A stretch of 64,000 nt of DNA from Teredinibacter sp. KSP-S5-2 (GCF_032773895.1 NZ_CP120416.1:4121001-4185000); one strand, 5' to 3'. Numbered from the stretch's first letter, positions 27,341 to 36,643 are shown. The notes: a model not told the origin generated them from the sequence alone. A program made the numbers and translations.

Positions 27341-27784
27341 TTATCTTGGCCAACCAAAAGCGTTAGAATCTCCCTTTCTATTTGCTTCGGTTTTCGACTC
27401 CTTCTCTTCATACACATCATATTTTGCAATTCGTCCATTACTTGATTTAACAAAACAACTTATATAATGAAGAGCAGGTTTGTTTTCCTTGTTGCGCAAA
27501 TTCATTTTTAAAAAAATCTTATACAAAAATGCATTTTGCTCGTAACGGCTAGAGTGATTATCTACCGTCAGTAACTTAATTTTATTACCATAGCTGTCTC
27601 TGGTTTCTTTTTCACAGGTCAGGACCGCATCAGTAAACGTGACATTTTGATATCCCTTTTTCTTACCGCCAAATCCATCAGGAAAAATCACACCGGAAAA
27701 GTAAAGCGTTAAAAAACTTGCCAATACAACTACAGCAACACCACCGATAACCACTCCCAGATTTTGCTTAGTCGTTAATTTCAT
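27341..27784 (-). CDS. Single-pass membrane protein of unknown function
   Basis: 147 residues. One N-terminal membrane segment (about residues 9-31, GVVIGGVAVVVLASFLTLYF) acts as a signal anchor. A soluble domain of about 110 residues follows, with a pair of cysteines (C57 in DAVLTCEKET and a second in HYISCFVKSS) and alternating strands. The mature part is probably periplasmic. The gene is 12 bp downstream of thiI on the same strand and is likely cotranscribed with it. A role tied to tRNA thiolation is not supported by anything in the protein itself. No family recognised. Confidence 0.65.
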   Translation of the reverse strand: MKLTTKQNLGVVIGGVAVVVLASFLTLYFSGVIFPDGFGGKKKGYQNVTFTDAVLTCEKETRDSYGNKIKLLTVDNHSSRYEQNAFLYKIFLKMNLRNKENKPALHYISCFVKSSNGRIAKYDVYEEKESKTEANRKGDSNAFGWPR

Positions 27785-27796
27785 ATTTGCTTTAAC

Positions 27797-29254
27797 CTAC
27801 TTTTTCATTGGTCGGAATACCAACACGTTCTGATATCCATCATCAATCAAGTGTGCCGCATGAAGCTTACTCATTACACCTTTATCACAGAATAGGCAGT
27901 ATTGTTTATTCTGGTCCAACCCGGAAAACTCTGTCGATAAACTATAAAAAGGAATTTCAACAACTTCCAATTCTTCAGACAATGGACGCATTTCTCTCTC
28001 ATGAGGATGTCGAATATCAATAACTATCTGATTATCACCAATCTCCTGCACCTCCTGAACAACTACCCTTTGCTCAACATCTTCCATAACCTCGTCAATT
28101 GCCTGCACACGGGAATTAGCAATTGCGTCTTCCAACTTATCAAAATCGAAACCAGCTTCCTCTTTTTCGACCCGCTCCAACTTAACTTTAGAAGATGGCT
28201 TAACAGAAATCACACCGCAATATTCAGGAATGTTAGCGGAAAACTCTTCAGCACCTATTTTACGGGAGAGTTTAATAATATCGGGCTTATCCATCACAAT
28301 AAGCGGACGCAGAACCAGCTTATCCGTTACCGCATCAATAGCCGACAAATTAGTAATCGTTTGACTGGAAACCTGAGCAATGGCTTCCCCTGTTACCAGC
28401 GCCTGAATTCCACCTTTCTCTGCGATTTTGTCCGCAGCACGAAACATCATGCGTTTAAGCACAACCCCCATGTTCGACGGATTTATTTTTTGCAGAATTT
28501 CACTTACCACACCTTCAAACGGCACAGTAATAAAACGGACTCGATGGGAAGAGCCATAACGATTCCACAAATAGAAGGCTATCTCCTTCACCCCCAGCTC
28601 ATGGTCCCGCCCGCCAAGATTAAAAAAGCAATAGTGTGTTCGAAGACCACGACGAATCATCATATAACTGGCGACGGTGGAGTCGAAACCACCAGAAACC
28701 AAAGACAGAACAGAATCCTGAGTACCAACTGGGAACCCACCCAAACCTTCGTATTTCTGTTCGACGATGTAACAGGTTTGATCTTTTACCTCTAAATTGA
28801 CGGTCACATCCGGGTCTTTTAACTTCACCCCAGCCGTATCACAATTCTGGTTTAGACCACCACCCACATATTGCTCAATCTCCGTCGAGGTGTAATCGTG
28901 TTTACCGCTACGCTTAACACGGACACAAAAAGTTTTTCCACTCAACCCGTCCTTCCATGCATCAAAGGTCAACTCATAAATATCATGCATAGTGGAGAAA
29001 GGGTGCGCGCGAACATAGGAAAAGTTGGCAATCCCAGGAGTACGTGCAAGCAAATCAATCATCTGCTCCTTCACTGAATCGTCCTCGGATGGCACACGCA
29101 CTTCCAGCCTGTCCCAATCCTGAATGACCGAAGCTTTTTCGTGTATACGACGCGATAGCGTTCTCAGGTTTTCAGTAAGGTGCTTGGTCCATCGCTTACG
29201 AACGGGTGGACTTTTAATGGTAATTTCAGGGAAAAGACGTACGATAAAATTCAT
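27797..29254 (-). CDS. thiI: tRNA 4-thiouridine synthase ThiI with rhodanese domain
   Basis: 485 residues from the ATG at 29254; MNFIVRLFPEITIKSPPVRKRW aligns with the E. coli start, so the six extra upstream codons are probably not used. The THUMP domain is about 60-165 (FCVRVKRSGKHDY, YVGGGLNQ). The PP-loop ATP-pyrophosphatase is SLVSGGFDSTVASY. The C-terminal rhodanese domain has the persulfide cysteine in YCLFCDKGVMSK. It makes s4U8 in tRNA and, through the rhodanese domain, supplies sulfur for thiamine thiazole synthesis. All catalytic parts are present. Located next to glnA as in pseudomonads. Confidence 0.95.
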   Translation of the reverse strand: MNFIVRLFPEITIKSPPVRKRWTKHLTENLRTLSRRIHEKASVIQDWDRLEVRVPSEDDSVKEQMIDLLARTPGIANFSYVRAHPFSTMHDIYELTFDAWKDGLSGKTFCVRVKRSGKHDYTSTEIEQYVGGGLNQNCDTAGVKLKDPDVTVNLEVKDQTCYIVEQKYEGLGGFPVGTQDSVLSLVSGGFDSTVASYMMIRRGLRTHYCFFNLGGRDHELGVKEIAFYLWNRYGSSHRVRFITVPFEGVVSEILQKINPSNMGVVLKRMMFRAADKIAEKGGIQALVTGEAIAQVSSQTITNLSAIDAVTDKLVLRPLIVMDKPDIIKLSRKIGAEEFSANIPEYCGVISVKPSSKVKLERVEKEEAGFDFDKLEDAIANSRVQAIDEVMEDVEQRVVVQEVQEIGDNQIVIDIRHPHEREMRPLSEELEVVEIPFYSLSTEFSGLDQNKQYCLFCDKGVMSKLHAAHLIDDGYQNVLVFRPMKK

Positions 29255-29279
29255 AAACAAACGAACACACAATCATTAC

Positions 29280-29294
29280 GCACCAGACAGGTGC
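29280..29294 (+). promoter_or_regulatory. NtrC-binding site upstream of glnA (distal)
   Basis: GCACCAGACAGGTGC, a perfect GCACC-N5-GGTGC dyad matching the NtrC consensus TGCACCA-N3-TGGTGCA. It lies about 120 bp upstream of a sigma-54 promoter, a normal enhancer distance. Confidence 0.85.
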
Positions 29295-29310
29295 AAAACC
29301 AATCAAAACC

Positions 29311-29325
29311 GCACCAAATTAGTGC
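29311..29325 (+). promoter_or_regulatory. NtrC-binding site upstream of glnA (proximal)
   Basis: GCACCAAATTAGTGC, one mismatch from the GCACC-N5-GGTGC dyad. Its centre is 31 bp from that of the distal site, i.e. three helical turns, so two NtrC dimers would lie on the same DNA face and oligomerise. Confidence 0.82.
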
Positions 29326-29399
29326 AGACATTTTTCTCCTCTTCCACCTCTTCCTGAATAAGCTCTTGTTTTTCAAGAAAAAAAACCAGATTTTTAATC

Positions 29400-29414
29400 T
29401 GGCACATATATTGC
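29400..29414 (+). promoter_or_regulatory. Sigma-54 promoter of glnA
   Basis: TGGCACATATATTGC: the -24 element TGGCAC and the -12 element TTGC at the required spacing, matching the sigma-54 consensus TGGCAC-N5-TTGC. It lies about 270 bp before the glnA ATG and downstream of two NtrC dyads. Confidence 0.9.
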
Positions 29415-29684
29415 CCTATTGGAGGCAAGCTTATCTTGCGTATTCGCGAGATTGCATTAAGATTGCAGCTCGCAAAGACGAGCGAAAAAGCAGATTTCCC
29501 CTGAGCATCTTATAGATCTACGTATCCAATGAGATGGTTTCCTCGAAGGAAGGCAAGTTTACCGTAACTTGCCTTCATCTGAGTATAACCGCCTTACTCA
29601 TTAATACAGTAAGAAGCCTTAAGCTGCCCAGATACAACTTCAAAATCCATATATTTGTTGGGCCGAGACCCTGGAGGCATCCTC

Positions 29685-31091
29685 ATGTCAGAGAAGACTC
29701 TGAATCTAATTAAAGAAAGCGAAGCGCGCTGGGTTGACCTGCGTTTTACCGACACTAAAGGTAAAGAGCAACACGTAACCATTCCATCACGATATGTTGA
29801 TGAAGAATTTTTCGAAAATGGTCAAATGTTCGACGGCTCTTCTATCTCTGGCTGGAAGGGTATTAACGAGTCTGACATGATTCTTCTTCCAGACGACACA
29901 ACTGCAATTCTTGACCCTTTCACTGACGAGCCTACTGTTATCGTTCGTTGTGACATCGTTGAGCCAAACACTATGCAAGGTTACGAGCGTGACCCACGTT
30001 CTGTTGCCAAGCGTGCTGAAGACTACTTGAAGTCAACTGGTCTTGGTGATACTGCTTTCTTCGGTCCAGAACCTGAATTTTTCGTCTTTGATGACATCAA
30101 GTGGGGCTCTGACATGTCAGGCTCATTTGTAAAAATCAACTCTGAAGAAGCCGCATGGTCAACTGGCCACGAATTCTCAGACGGTAACATGGGTCACCGC
30201 CCTCGAGTTAAAGGTGGTTACTTCCCAGTTCCTCCTGTTGACTCTCTACACGACCTTCGTGCTGCTATGTGTGCTGCGATGGAAGAAATGGGTCTTGACG
30301 TTGAAGTTCACCACCACGAAGTGGCCACTGCTGGTCAATGTGAGATCGGTGTTAAATTCAACACTCTTGTGAAAAAAGCGGACGAAGTACAAATCCTTAA
30401 GTACTGTGTACACAACGTTGCTCACGCTTACGGCAAAACCGCAACATTTATGCCTAAGCCAATCGTTGGCGACAACGGTTCTGGTATGCACGTTCACCAA
30501 TCTTTCTGGAAAGACGGCGTAAACCAATTCGCTGGTGACGCATACGCAGGATTGAGCGAAATGTCGATTTACTACATCGGCGGTATCATCAAGCACGCAA
30601 AAGCACTTAACGCGTTCTGTAACCCAGGTACAAACTCTTATAAGCGTTTGATCCCAGGCTTCGAAGCACCTGTTATGTTGGCTTACTCTGCGCGTAACCG
30701 TTCTGCGTCAATCCGTATTCCATACACACCTTCCGTGAAAGCGAAGCGTGTTGAAGTACGTTTCCCAGACCCAATCGCTAACCCATACTTGTGCTTCGCG
30801 GCGCTATTGATGGCGGGTATCGACGGTATTCAAAACAAAATCCACCCTGGTGATGCAGCAGACAAAGACTTGTACGACTTGCCAGCAGAAGAAGCACTAG
30901 CGATTCCTCAAGTTGCAGGTTCACTTCGTGAAGCTCTTGCTGCATTAGACGCAGATCGCGACTTCTTGACTGCAGGTGGCGTATTCACTGATGAATCTAT
31001 CGACGCTTACATCGACTTGAAGATGGAAGAAGTTTACCGCGTTGAGCATACAACTCACCCAGTTGAGTTCGATATGTACTACAGTGTTTAA
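29685..31091 (+). CDS. glnA: Glutamine synthetase type I (GlnA)
   Basis: 468 residues from the ATG at 29685, with GGAGG 8 bases upstream; it aligns with E. coli GlnA (469). It makes glutamine from glutamate, ammonia and ATP as a dodecamer. Visible signatures: [15 protein letters not shown], the ATP-region [16 protein letters not shown], and NRSASIRIP. The adenylylation-site tyrosine lies in [11 protein letters not shown], so the enzyme should be regulated by GlnE. Codon use is more biased to GGT/CGT/CTT than in neighbouring genes, consistent with high expression. It is driven by a sigma-54 promoter with two NtrC sites, so induced in nitrogen limitation. Confidence 0.98.
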   Translation: MSEKTLNLIKESEARWVDLRFTDTKGKEQHVTIPSRYVDEEFFENGQMFDGSSISGWKGINESDMILLPDDTTAILDPFTDEPTVIVRCDIVEPNTMQGYERDPRSVAKRAEDYLKSTGLGDTAFFGPEPEFFVFDDIKWGSDMSGSFVKINSEEAAWSTGHEFSDGNMGHRPRVKGGYFPVPPVDSLHDLRAAMCAAMEEMGLDVEVHHHEVATAGQCEIGVKFNTLVKKADEVQILKYCVHNVAHAYGKTATFMPKPIVGDNGSGMHVHQSFWKDGVNQFAGDAYAGLSEMSIYYIGGIIKHAKALNAFCNPGTNSYKRLIPGFEAPVMLAYSARNRSASIRIPYTPSVKAKRVEVRFPDPIANPYLCFAALLMAGIDGIQNKIHPGDAADKDLYDLPAEEALAIPQVAGSLREALAALDADRDFLTAGGVFTDESIDAYIDLKMEEVYRVEHTTHPVEFDMYYSV

Positions 31092-31114
31092 TTGCTGAAT
31101 TAAGCATTTAAAAC

Positions 31115-31140
31115 AAAGGCCGCACTACGCGGCCTTTTTT
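31115..31140 (+). terminator. glnA terminator
   Basis: AAAGGCCGC / GCGGCCTTT stem with a five-base loop, followed by TTT, 23 bp after the glnA stop. Confidence 0.92.
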
Positions 31141-31221
31141 ATTGGCGGTTTAAAAACACACTCAAATATTCATATGGAAGATTAAACACCCCGTGCAGAG
31201 TGTTTAGAACAAAATATTTAA

Positions 31222-31881
31222 CTACCAGTGTTTTGACACTCCCAAAACCACCCGTGAACCAGCTAAGTCTTTTAAGGCTTCATCATTGTCGTTATAGGAG
31301 TAGGTTAAACCGATATTGAACGTTGTAAACCATTCAATGTCCCTGTTCACCTGCACACTGTAATCGACAAAATCCACACTATCGTTGTCCGAGTTCAATT
31401 GTCCAAGATGCAATAACAGGTTGTATTTTTCTGCAAATTGATAATGTCCATTCGCATCCAGATACACCTCTTCCACATCCACGTTATCATAGTAATGAAA
31501 ACTGAAATTGGGAAAAATCACACCCGCATAAGCTTCGCCCGAATCGGATTCACTGTACTCTGAAAAAGCATGCTGCACGAATCCAACATCAAGTTTGACT
31601 TTATCTAAATCAAATTTGTACCCCAATACCGCATCCAACTGAAGCTCATCTTCACCGTTTATTTGTATATTGGTAAACACCACAGCATCAGCATATAAAC
31701 CAAAATTGGTATTACCATAGTGCACACCACCATATAAAGATGGCTCCTCATTAGAAAGCGAAAAACCTCGCAACAATCGATCGGAAACCAGAGTCAAACT
31801 GGCGCCAACTTTATGTTCGGCATAAACAGAACAAGTAAAAGACAAACAAAGAAAGCACAACAGATATCGAAAATAAAACAT
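31222..31881 (-). CDS. TorF-family putative porin (Gcw_chp)
   Basis: 219 residues from the ATG at 31881, with AGGAG 9 bases upstream; a GTG three codons earlier is less likely. The signal peptide ends at CSVYA-EHK. SLTLVSDRLLRGFSLSNEEPSLYGGVHY is the hallmark start of the Gcw_chp/TorF putative porin family. Alternating strands continue to the end (VVLGVSKHW). Family members often lie near ammonium or nitrogen-control genes such as glnK-amtB, and this one is convergent with glnA. It is probably an outer-membrane channel; the solute is not known. No NtrC site was seen upstream. Confidence 0.85.
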   Translation of the reverse strand: MFYFRYLLCFLCLSFTCSVYAEHKVGASLTLVSDRLLRGFSLSNEEPSLYGGVHYGNTNFGLYADAVVFTNIQINGEDELQLDAVLGYKFDLDKVKLDVGFVQHAFSEYSESDSGEAYAGVIFPNFSFHYYDNVDVEEVYLDANGHYQFAEKYNLLLHLGQLNSDNDSVDFVDYSVQVNRDIEWFTTFNIGLTYSYNDNDEALKDLAGSRVVLGVSKHW

Positions 31882-32323
31882 GGGAAGCACTCCTACTTAA
31901 TTATTTTTATTGGTAGAAAATTAAAGCGCCTTCAATATAGAAACTATTATTCACATGGCTATCGCAAATACATCACGAAAATATCACGGAGTAATTAAAT
32001 GTGAAGCAACATAAGCTCCAATTCAACCCAACACACAACATAAAGAATTTACACGCCAAAAACCTTTCAATATTAGAATACATAAAAAGAATGCTCGAAT
32101 AAAAACACATCAATTTATGCGGATAATGAACTTGTCAATCACCGTAAACTTTGATAGCTTCTCATGCCTGATCACATAGATATTAGCGGAGGGTAGACAT
32201 GATTGTAGCAAGAACCTTCCGGGCATTCAGTTAACCAATATACTGACTATTCCAGGCCCGGTTTAAAGCCGGGGCACTTACACAGCCCCTGAGTTATTGA
32301 CGTCAATTACGTTAGGGCTTCTC
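31882..32323. other. Intergenic region with possible leader ORF upstream of the rsgA-like gene
   Basis: About 440 bp between divergent genes. The left half is AT-rich. At 32199-32234 an 11-codon ORF (MIVARTFRAFS) is preceded by GGAGGG six bases before its ATG. It is followed by a GC-rich CCCGG-TTTAAAG-CCGGG hairpin at about 32254-32270 and then the RsgA-type gene. A leader-peptide attenuator is possible but not shown. The palindrome TTGACGTCAA lies at about 32297. Confidence 0.4.
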
Positions 32324-33364
32324 ATGTCTACACAATATTCCCTTTTTCAATTAGGTTGGAAAACCTTTTTCCAACAACAGCTTTCGTTATCCGAGCTAGA
32401 AAACCATTTCATTGGTAGAGTCTCCGGCGTGCATAAATCCCATCTCGATTTGCTAATGGAACAAGGTAAGCGCCTGATTGCTTACCCCAAACACCTGGAC
32501 ACATTAACGGTTGGTGATTGGCTTGTTCTAGATAAAGAAAACAAACCAATTCGAAGCCTAGAGCGTTTATCTCTGTTTTCTCGAAAATCTGCAGGCAAAC
32601 AATCGTCAGAGCAATTAATCGCTGCGAATATCGATACAGTAATGATTGTCTGTTCACTGAACGAAGATTTTAATCTTAACCGAATTGAACGCTACCTGGC
32701 TTTAACCCAACAATCCGGGGCAGAAGCAGTGGTAATTCTTTCTAAAGCCGACCTTTGTCCTGATTATGAAGACAAACGATATGCAGTAGAAAAACTCAAC
32801 CCTTTTTTACCGGTATTTGCGTTAAACACTTTATCGACCGATGTTGAACAGCTCACCCCCTGGTGCAAAGCCGGGCAAACACTAACCGTTGTTGGCTCTT
32901 CAGGTGTTGGTAAATCCAGCCTGGTAAATAGTCTGATCGGGAACGGAGTGCAAACCACACAAGCAATCCGTGAGAACGATGGCAAAGGAAAGCATACAAC
33001 TACTGCTCGCAGCCTGCATTTATTACCACAAGGCGGAGTCATTTTAGATACACCCGGCATGAGAGAAATCCAAATACTGGCTGACAAGGAAAATATAGAA
33101 GAAGTCTTTACTGAAATACACCAACTCGCAAATAAGTGTAAGTTCAGTGATTGCAAACATGAAAACGAACCTGGTTGCGCGGTACTCGAGCAAGTTGCAA
33201 CTGGACAAATTGATGCAAGAAGGCTGGAAAACTATCGAAAACTGATTCACGAGGCTGAGTTCAACAGTATTTCGATTGCTGAAAAGCGCGCGAAGGAGAA
33301 AAGCTTAAGCAAGTTTTACCACAATACTATGATCGACTCATACAAGATAAAACGAGGAGAATAG
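32324..33364 (+). CDS. RsgA-type circularly permuted GTPase (small ribosomal subunit maturation)
   Basis: 346 residues from the ATG at 32324; upstream TTG and AT-rich codons are unlikely starts. It has the permuted GTPase order: G4 SKAD first, then G1 GSSGVGKSS, then G3 DTPGMRE. The N-terminal OB fold is about residues 30-80 (VSGVHKSHLDLL). The C-terminal zinc-binding region is CKFSDCKHENEPGC. RsgA assists late 30S maturation. The N-terminus and overall sequence are closer to the second, shorter RsgA-like paralog found in many gammaproteobacteria than to the rsgA gene that usually neighbours orn, so a housekeeping copy may exist elsewhere. Confidence 0.85.
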   Translation: MSTQYSLFQLGWKTFFQQQLSLSELENHFIGRVSGVHKSHLDLLMEQGKRLIAYPKHLDTLTVGDWLVLDKENKPIRSLERLSLFSRKSAGKQSSEQLIAANIDTVMIVCSLNEDFNLNRIERYLALTQQSGAEAVVILSKADLCPDYEDKRYAVEKLNPFLPVFALNTLSTDVEQLTPWCKAGQTLTVVGSSGVGKSSLVNSLIGNGVQTTQAIRENDGKGKHTTTARSLHLLPQGGVILDTPGMREIQILADKENIEEVFTEIHQLANKCKFSDCKHENEPGCAVLEQVATGQIDARRLENYRKLIHEAEFNSISIAEKRAKEKSLSKFYHNTMIDSYKIKRGE

Positions 33365-33387
33365 ACTTCCGACGAGCTAAACCACCA

Positions 33388-33420
33388 ATACCAAGTCATC
33401 CTAGAAGGATGACTTGGTAT
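33388..33420. terminator. Bidirectional hairpin between the rsgA-like gene and the KAP NTPase gene
   Basis: Perfect 15-bp inverted repeat ATACCAAGTCATCCT / AGGATGACTTGGTAT with a 3-base loop, centred between two convergent genes. The U-tracts are short. Confidence 0.75.
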
Positions 33421-33427
33421 ATCACGG

Positions 33428-35884
33428 TTAATCAATAGCAGGGAGGACAAACAACGAAACAAAATTTAAAAAGGTTGCTCTATCATCATAATCTTCCGTT
33501 TTTAAGTAGAAGCGTTCGGAGGCAGTTTGAATGACACTTTTTGCCTCATCAAAAATAGCAACATCCGACTCATGAACTTCATCTTCACATTTATCATAGT
33601 AAAGGCAATTCATTAGTTTATCTCTGTACGCCGCGTCTTCGATACTATTGATGTATTCAATTGAAAACAGAGCGACAATCAAGCCATAACTTAAGGGTTT
33701 GTCATCAAGAACAGGCGTATCTTCATCATTAGAAACCAGGCGAACCAAATTATAGCTATTGTGCAGACGTTTAAGCTGCCTTGGGTTGGATAGTTCAAAG
33801 CGATTTGCCCAAAAAGAAAAAGCTGCTTTTTGTTGATCACTCAAACCATGCTGAAAGTTAGATTCCGTATCTTTGTCCCCACCGAATAGCGGGTGCGAAA
33901 TAATACTTTTAATTATCTTCTCTGAAGAAATATTACCAACTAGAGAACTTCCAGAAGCAGCCCCACCGGAAACAGCTTTCTTTTTGGAATCCACTTCAAT
34001 CAAATATCCATTTTTATCTACCTGACTGAGTATTCCCTGCCATTGACTTCGCTTTTGCTGGTCATCACCCCAGATATATCCCAAAAACTGACGAACGGTA
34101 TTGGGTTCAGGCTCCTGTAACAAAATAGGCAGATGAATCATCTTACCCAAATAATCCCGAGCAATTGCCTTTGCATCATTTAACGCATGATATTTTTCTA
34201 AAGACTCGTAGTGCAGCGCCATCGCCGCTAACGCAATTCGCTGATCAACTGCAATCAACACCGTTACTTGAGGAATATCCAAAACCAAACGGATTGCCTC
34301 AAATGTTTTGACAATACCTTCTGGACCACATCGATCCAGATCATCGACAACAAATAACATTCGTCGTTTAGGACCGATATTCAAATTAAAATCATACTTA
34401 TCAACACTCGGTGTACGTAGACGAATATTACACATTAACCGAATGTCATCCTTCATAACAGCAACCTGCCCTAAATGCTCCGCATAATCAGGCAAACGCA
34501 CGTAAGTCAGCAATTCTTTGGTAAAGGGCTGTGCAAGTAACACACGAAATTGTTTATAAAAAGTAAACAACGTTGCCATCAAAACTAAAACAGACCCCGC
34601 TCCGAGCCAATGCTTATCTGCGGTATATAACTTCCACTTAACAAGATAGTGGTATATAGAGTCATGAAACAGCACGACACTCAAAACAAACATGCTGATA
34701 ATTGTCATTTTGGTTGTGTATTTTTTATATGAAAAACACAACGCCAACCAAATTCGCATGGTCAAGTTCCAGCCAATTTGCACACATTGATTCGTCAGCA
34801 CATACAAAAACCGTTTAACGCCCTTTGCACCTTCCAACTCAAACCCCAAATGACAACTCGTGAGCGCATCCATCATTTCCTGAGCCAGCCCCGCCTGAAT
34901 ATTTTTTGAATGCTCATAAGCCCAGGCATTAAACTCACCAAACAGAAAAGGCTGTTTTCGATTTTTCCTGAGACGTTGCTTTAACAAATCTATAACGCGG
35001 GTTTTACCCGACCCCCAATGCCCCAACAAACCAATGGTTAAATGCTCACCATTGCGACGATCCGTCAACAAATTCGCCAGCGAACTCACTAGCCCTTCTC
35101 GATCCAGATGATCTTCTTTTTTTCCTCCTGTTTCGGGTGCAACCAGAAAATCTGCTCGCAGTTTTTCATCTTCAAAGTTTCGTTCAATAATTTTTTGATA
35201 ACTGGCATAAATTGTCGATAGCGCATTTTCTTCATCAACTGAACCAGCTTGACTAATTACCCGTGCGAGAGCCTCAAGGAACACCGACTCATAGAGTTGT
35301 TTTAACTCATCAGAGGTTGCAGGCCAAAGCTTCTGTTCAGAAAGTGCCGACACAGAATGCTCGGATAGGTAGCTCACATCAGAACTAATCGCTTGCTCGC
35401 TTAAGCTTGCAACCTCACTTCCCTGCCTGTGCCACAATCCAATTTCCGAGCTAAGAATTTCCCCACAGAGTGCGGCGTTTGATTCCATCCCCTGATCAAG
35501 TCCCAACTCAGCCAAGTTAGCAAAGGATAAAAATAACGGAGCAAACGCTTCACTTTTCTCAAAGCGGGAGTGCGCTTCCCTCAAGGAGCGGCCAAACTCC
35601 TCTAATTTCAACTCATGCTCCTGGCCTAACGCGTCCTGGTAGGCACAAATCAAAACGGAATAAAGCGAAAGCAAGTCTCCAGTGGTGATTGTCTCGTCTT
35701 CTCTATTGAATTTTTCCACCTTTTCGGAGACTCCCTGCGTAGCGCCAGGCAAAGGCAGCAAGGGCAATGACCTGAAGATCGATCGAGCAGCCAGCATCAG
35801 CAGCAATTGTTTTTGTGAATCCGGCTTTTGTCGAACTAACTGATTGATTTGCTCATCTAAGTTTCGCAGTTCTACAGTTTCCAT
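33428..35884 (-). CDS. KAP-family P-loop NTPase with membrane segments
   Basis: 818 residues. The first 270 residues are an acidic helical region of unknown fold. A KAP P-loop domain follows: Walker A GLLGHWGSGKTR near residue 285, GEFNAWAYEHSKNI shortly after (typical of KAP), and Walker B MLFVVDDLDRC near 507. Two predicted membrane segments (MTIISMFVLSVVLFHDSIYHY and WLGAGSVLVLMATLFTFY) are inserted between Walker A and B, the diagnostic layout of the KAP group (Kidins220/ARMS, PifA). PifA excludes phage T7. Other members have unknown roles, often defence or signalling. This gene stands alone between two strong hairpin/intergenic boundaries. Confidence 0.85.
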   Translation of the reverse strand: METVELRNLDEQINQLVRQKPDSQKQLLLMLAARSIFRSLPLLPLPGATQGVSEKVEKFNREDETITTGDLLSLYSVLICAYQDALGQEHELKLEEFGRSLREAHSRFEKSEAFAPLFLSFANLAELGLDQGMESNAALCGEILSSEIGLWHRQGSEVASLSEQAISSDVSYLSEHSVSALSEQKLWPATSDELKQLYESVFLEALARVISQAGSVDEENALSTIYASYQKIIERNFEDEKLRADFLVAPETGGKKEDHLDREGLVSSLANLLTDRRNGEHLTIGLLGHWGSGKTRVIDLLKQRLRKNRKQPFLFGEFNAWAYEHSKNIQAGLAQEMMDALTSCHLGFELEGAKGVKRFLYVLTNQCVQIGWNLTMRIWLALCFSYKKYTTKMTIISMFVLSVVLFHDSIYHYLVKWKLYTADKHWLGAGSVLVLMATLFTFYKQFRVLLAQPFTKELLTYVRLPDYAEHLGQVAVMKDDIRLMCNIRLRTPSVDKYDFNLNIGPKRRMLFVVDDLDRCGPEGIVKTFEAIRLVLDIPQVTVLIAVDQRIALAAMALHYESLEKYHALNDAKAIARDYLGKMIHLPILLQEPEPNTVRQFLGYIWGDDQQKRSQWQGILSQVDKNGYLIEVDSKKKAVSGGAASGSSLVGNISSEKIIKSIISHPLFGGDKDTESNFQHGLSDQQKAAFSFWANRFELSNPRQLKRLHNSYNLVRLVSNDEDTPVLDDKPLSYGLIVALFSIEYINSIEDAAYRDKLMNCLYYDKCEDEVHESDVAIFDEAKSVIQTASERFYLKTEDYDDRATFLNFVSLFVLPAID

Positions 35885-35953
35885 GAGTAGACGTTCCCAG
35901 TATCGTGTTAAAAGCTTAATATGACGGTGCTATGCACTTGCGGGGAGAGAACC

Positions 35954-36508
35954 ATGCAAAACAACCAATTATTCCCTCGTATGCTACTGATATCAGTAGC
36001 TCTCATTATGGCCCATCTAAGTTGGGCAGATGAAGTATATAAAACAGTGGACGATAAAGGCCGGGTAACTTACACCGATACTCCCGGGGCCAATAAACAA
36101 GCCAAGGAGGTGGATTTACCACCGATAAACACTCAACCTCCGGTTCAGTACCGCCCCAGAACAATTCAGCAGGGTAAAGCATTCATTCCCGAAACAACCA
36201 TGGTTTTGACCTCTCCTACCAACGGCAGTCAAATTGGGCCGACCCAGGACAGCATTACCGTAGCGGTGGAAATCAAGGGAGATATGCCAAGCTACTCACA
36301 CATCTCCATTAGTTTTTCCGGACAGGAATACACCCTGGCGAAAGGCGCGGGAGCAATTGAAATACCGGTAAAACGGATCGATCGCGGGGAGAAAACCATT
36401 ATCGCAACCATGATCGGTCGTCAGGGCGAAGCGGTGATCACATCCCCTCCCGTTACCATTCACATAATTCGGCCGAACCGAAAACCCAGAGCCTCCCCCA
36501 AATCTTAA
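35954..36508 (+). CDS. DUF4124 periplasmic protein
   Basis: 184 residues from the ATG at 35954, with GGGGAGAG just upstream. The signal peptide ends near HLSWA-DEVYK. The DUF4124 domain opens the mature protein: DEVYKTVDDKGRVTYTDTPG. A beta-rich C-terminal domain (about 85-170) follows, with an Ig-like look, and a basic tail. Such a gene directly precedes ntrB in pseudomonads as well, but no functional link is known. Function unknown. Confidence 0.82.
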   Translation: MQNNQLFPRMLLISVALIMAHLSWADEVYKTVDDKGRVTYTDTPGANKQAKEVDLPPINTQPPVQYRPRTIQQGKAFIPETTMVLTSPTNGSQIGPTQDSITVAVEIKGDMPSYSHISISFSGQEYTLAKGAGAIEIPVKRIDRGEKTIIATMIGRQGEAVITSPPVTIHIIRPNRKPRASPKS

Positions 36509-36521
36509 CCCACAAGCCCTT

Positions 36522-36536
36522 GCACCAACTTGGTGC
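36522..36536. promoter_or_regulatory. NtrC-binding site upstream of ntrB-ntrC
   Basis: GCACCAACTTGGTGC (with flanks, TGCACCA-ACT-TGGTGCG), a perfect NtrC dyad 107 bp before the ntrB start, fitting autoregulation. The same bases form the core of a 12-bp hairpin (AGCCCT-TGCACC / GGTGCG-AGGGCT with one wobble pair) at 36515-36543 just after the DUF4124 gene. It could therefore also act as an RNA element. Confidence 0.82.
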
Positions 36537-36643
36537 GAGGGCTAGCATTATAATCAATCACCGGTTTTCCTCCCTTCGCTGTACCCCGCTGTATATGGGA
36601 GCTCAATCCAAATACCAATGTTGGTTCGGATATTGCTGTAGCC

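Noticed and set aside
28001-28795. 264-codon open frame on the plus strand inside thiI
   Set aside because: It is antisense to the conserved thiI coding sequence, has no recognisable domain and no ribosome binding site.
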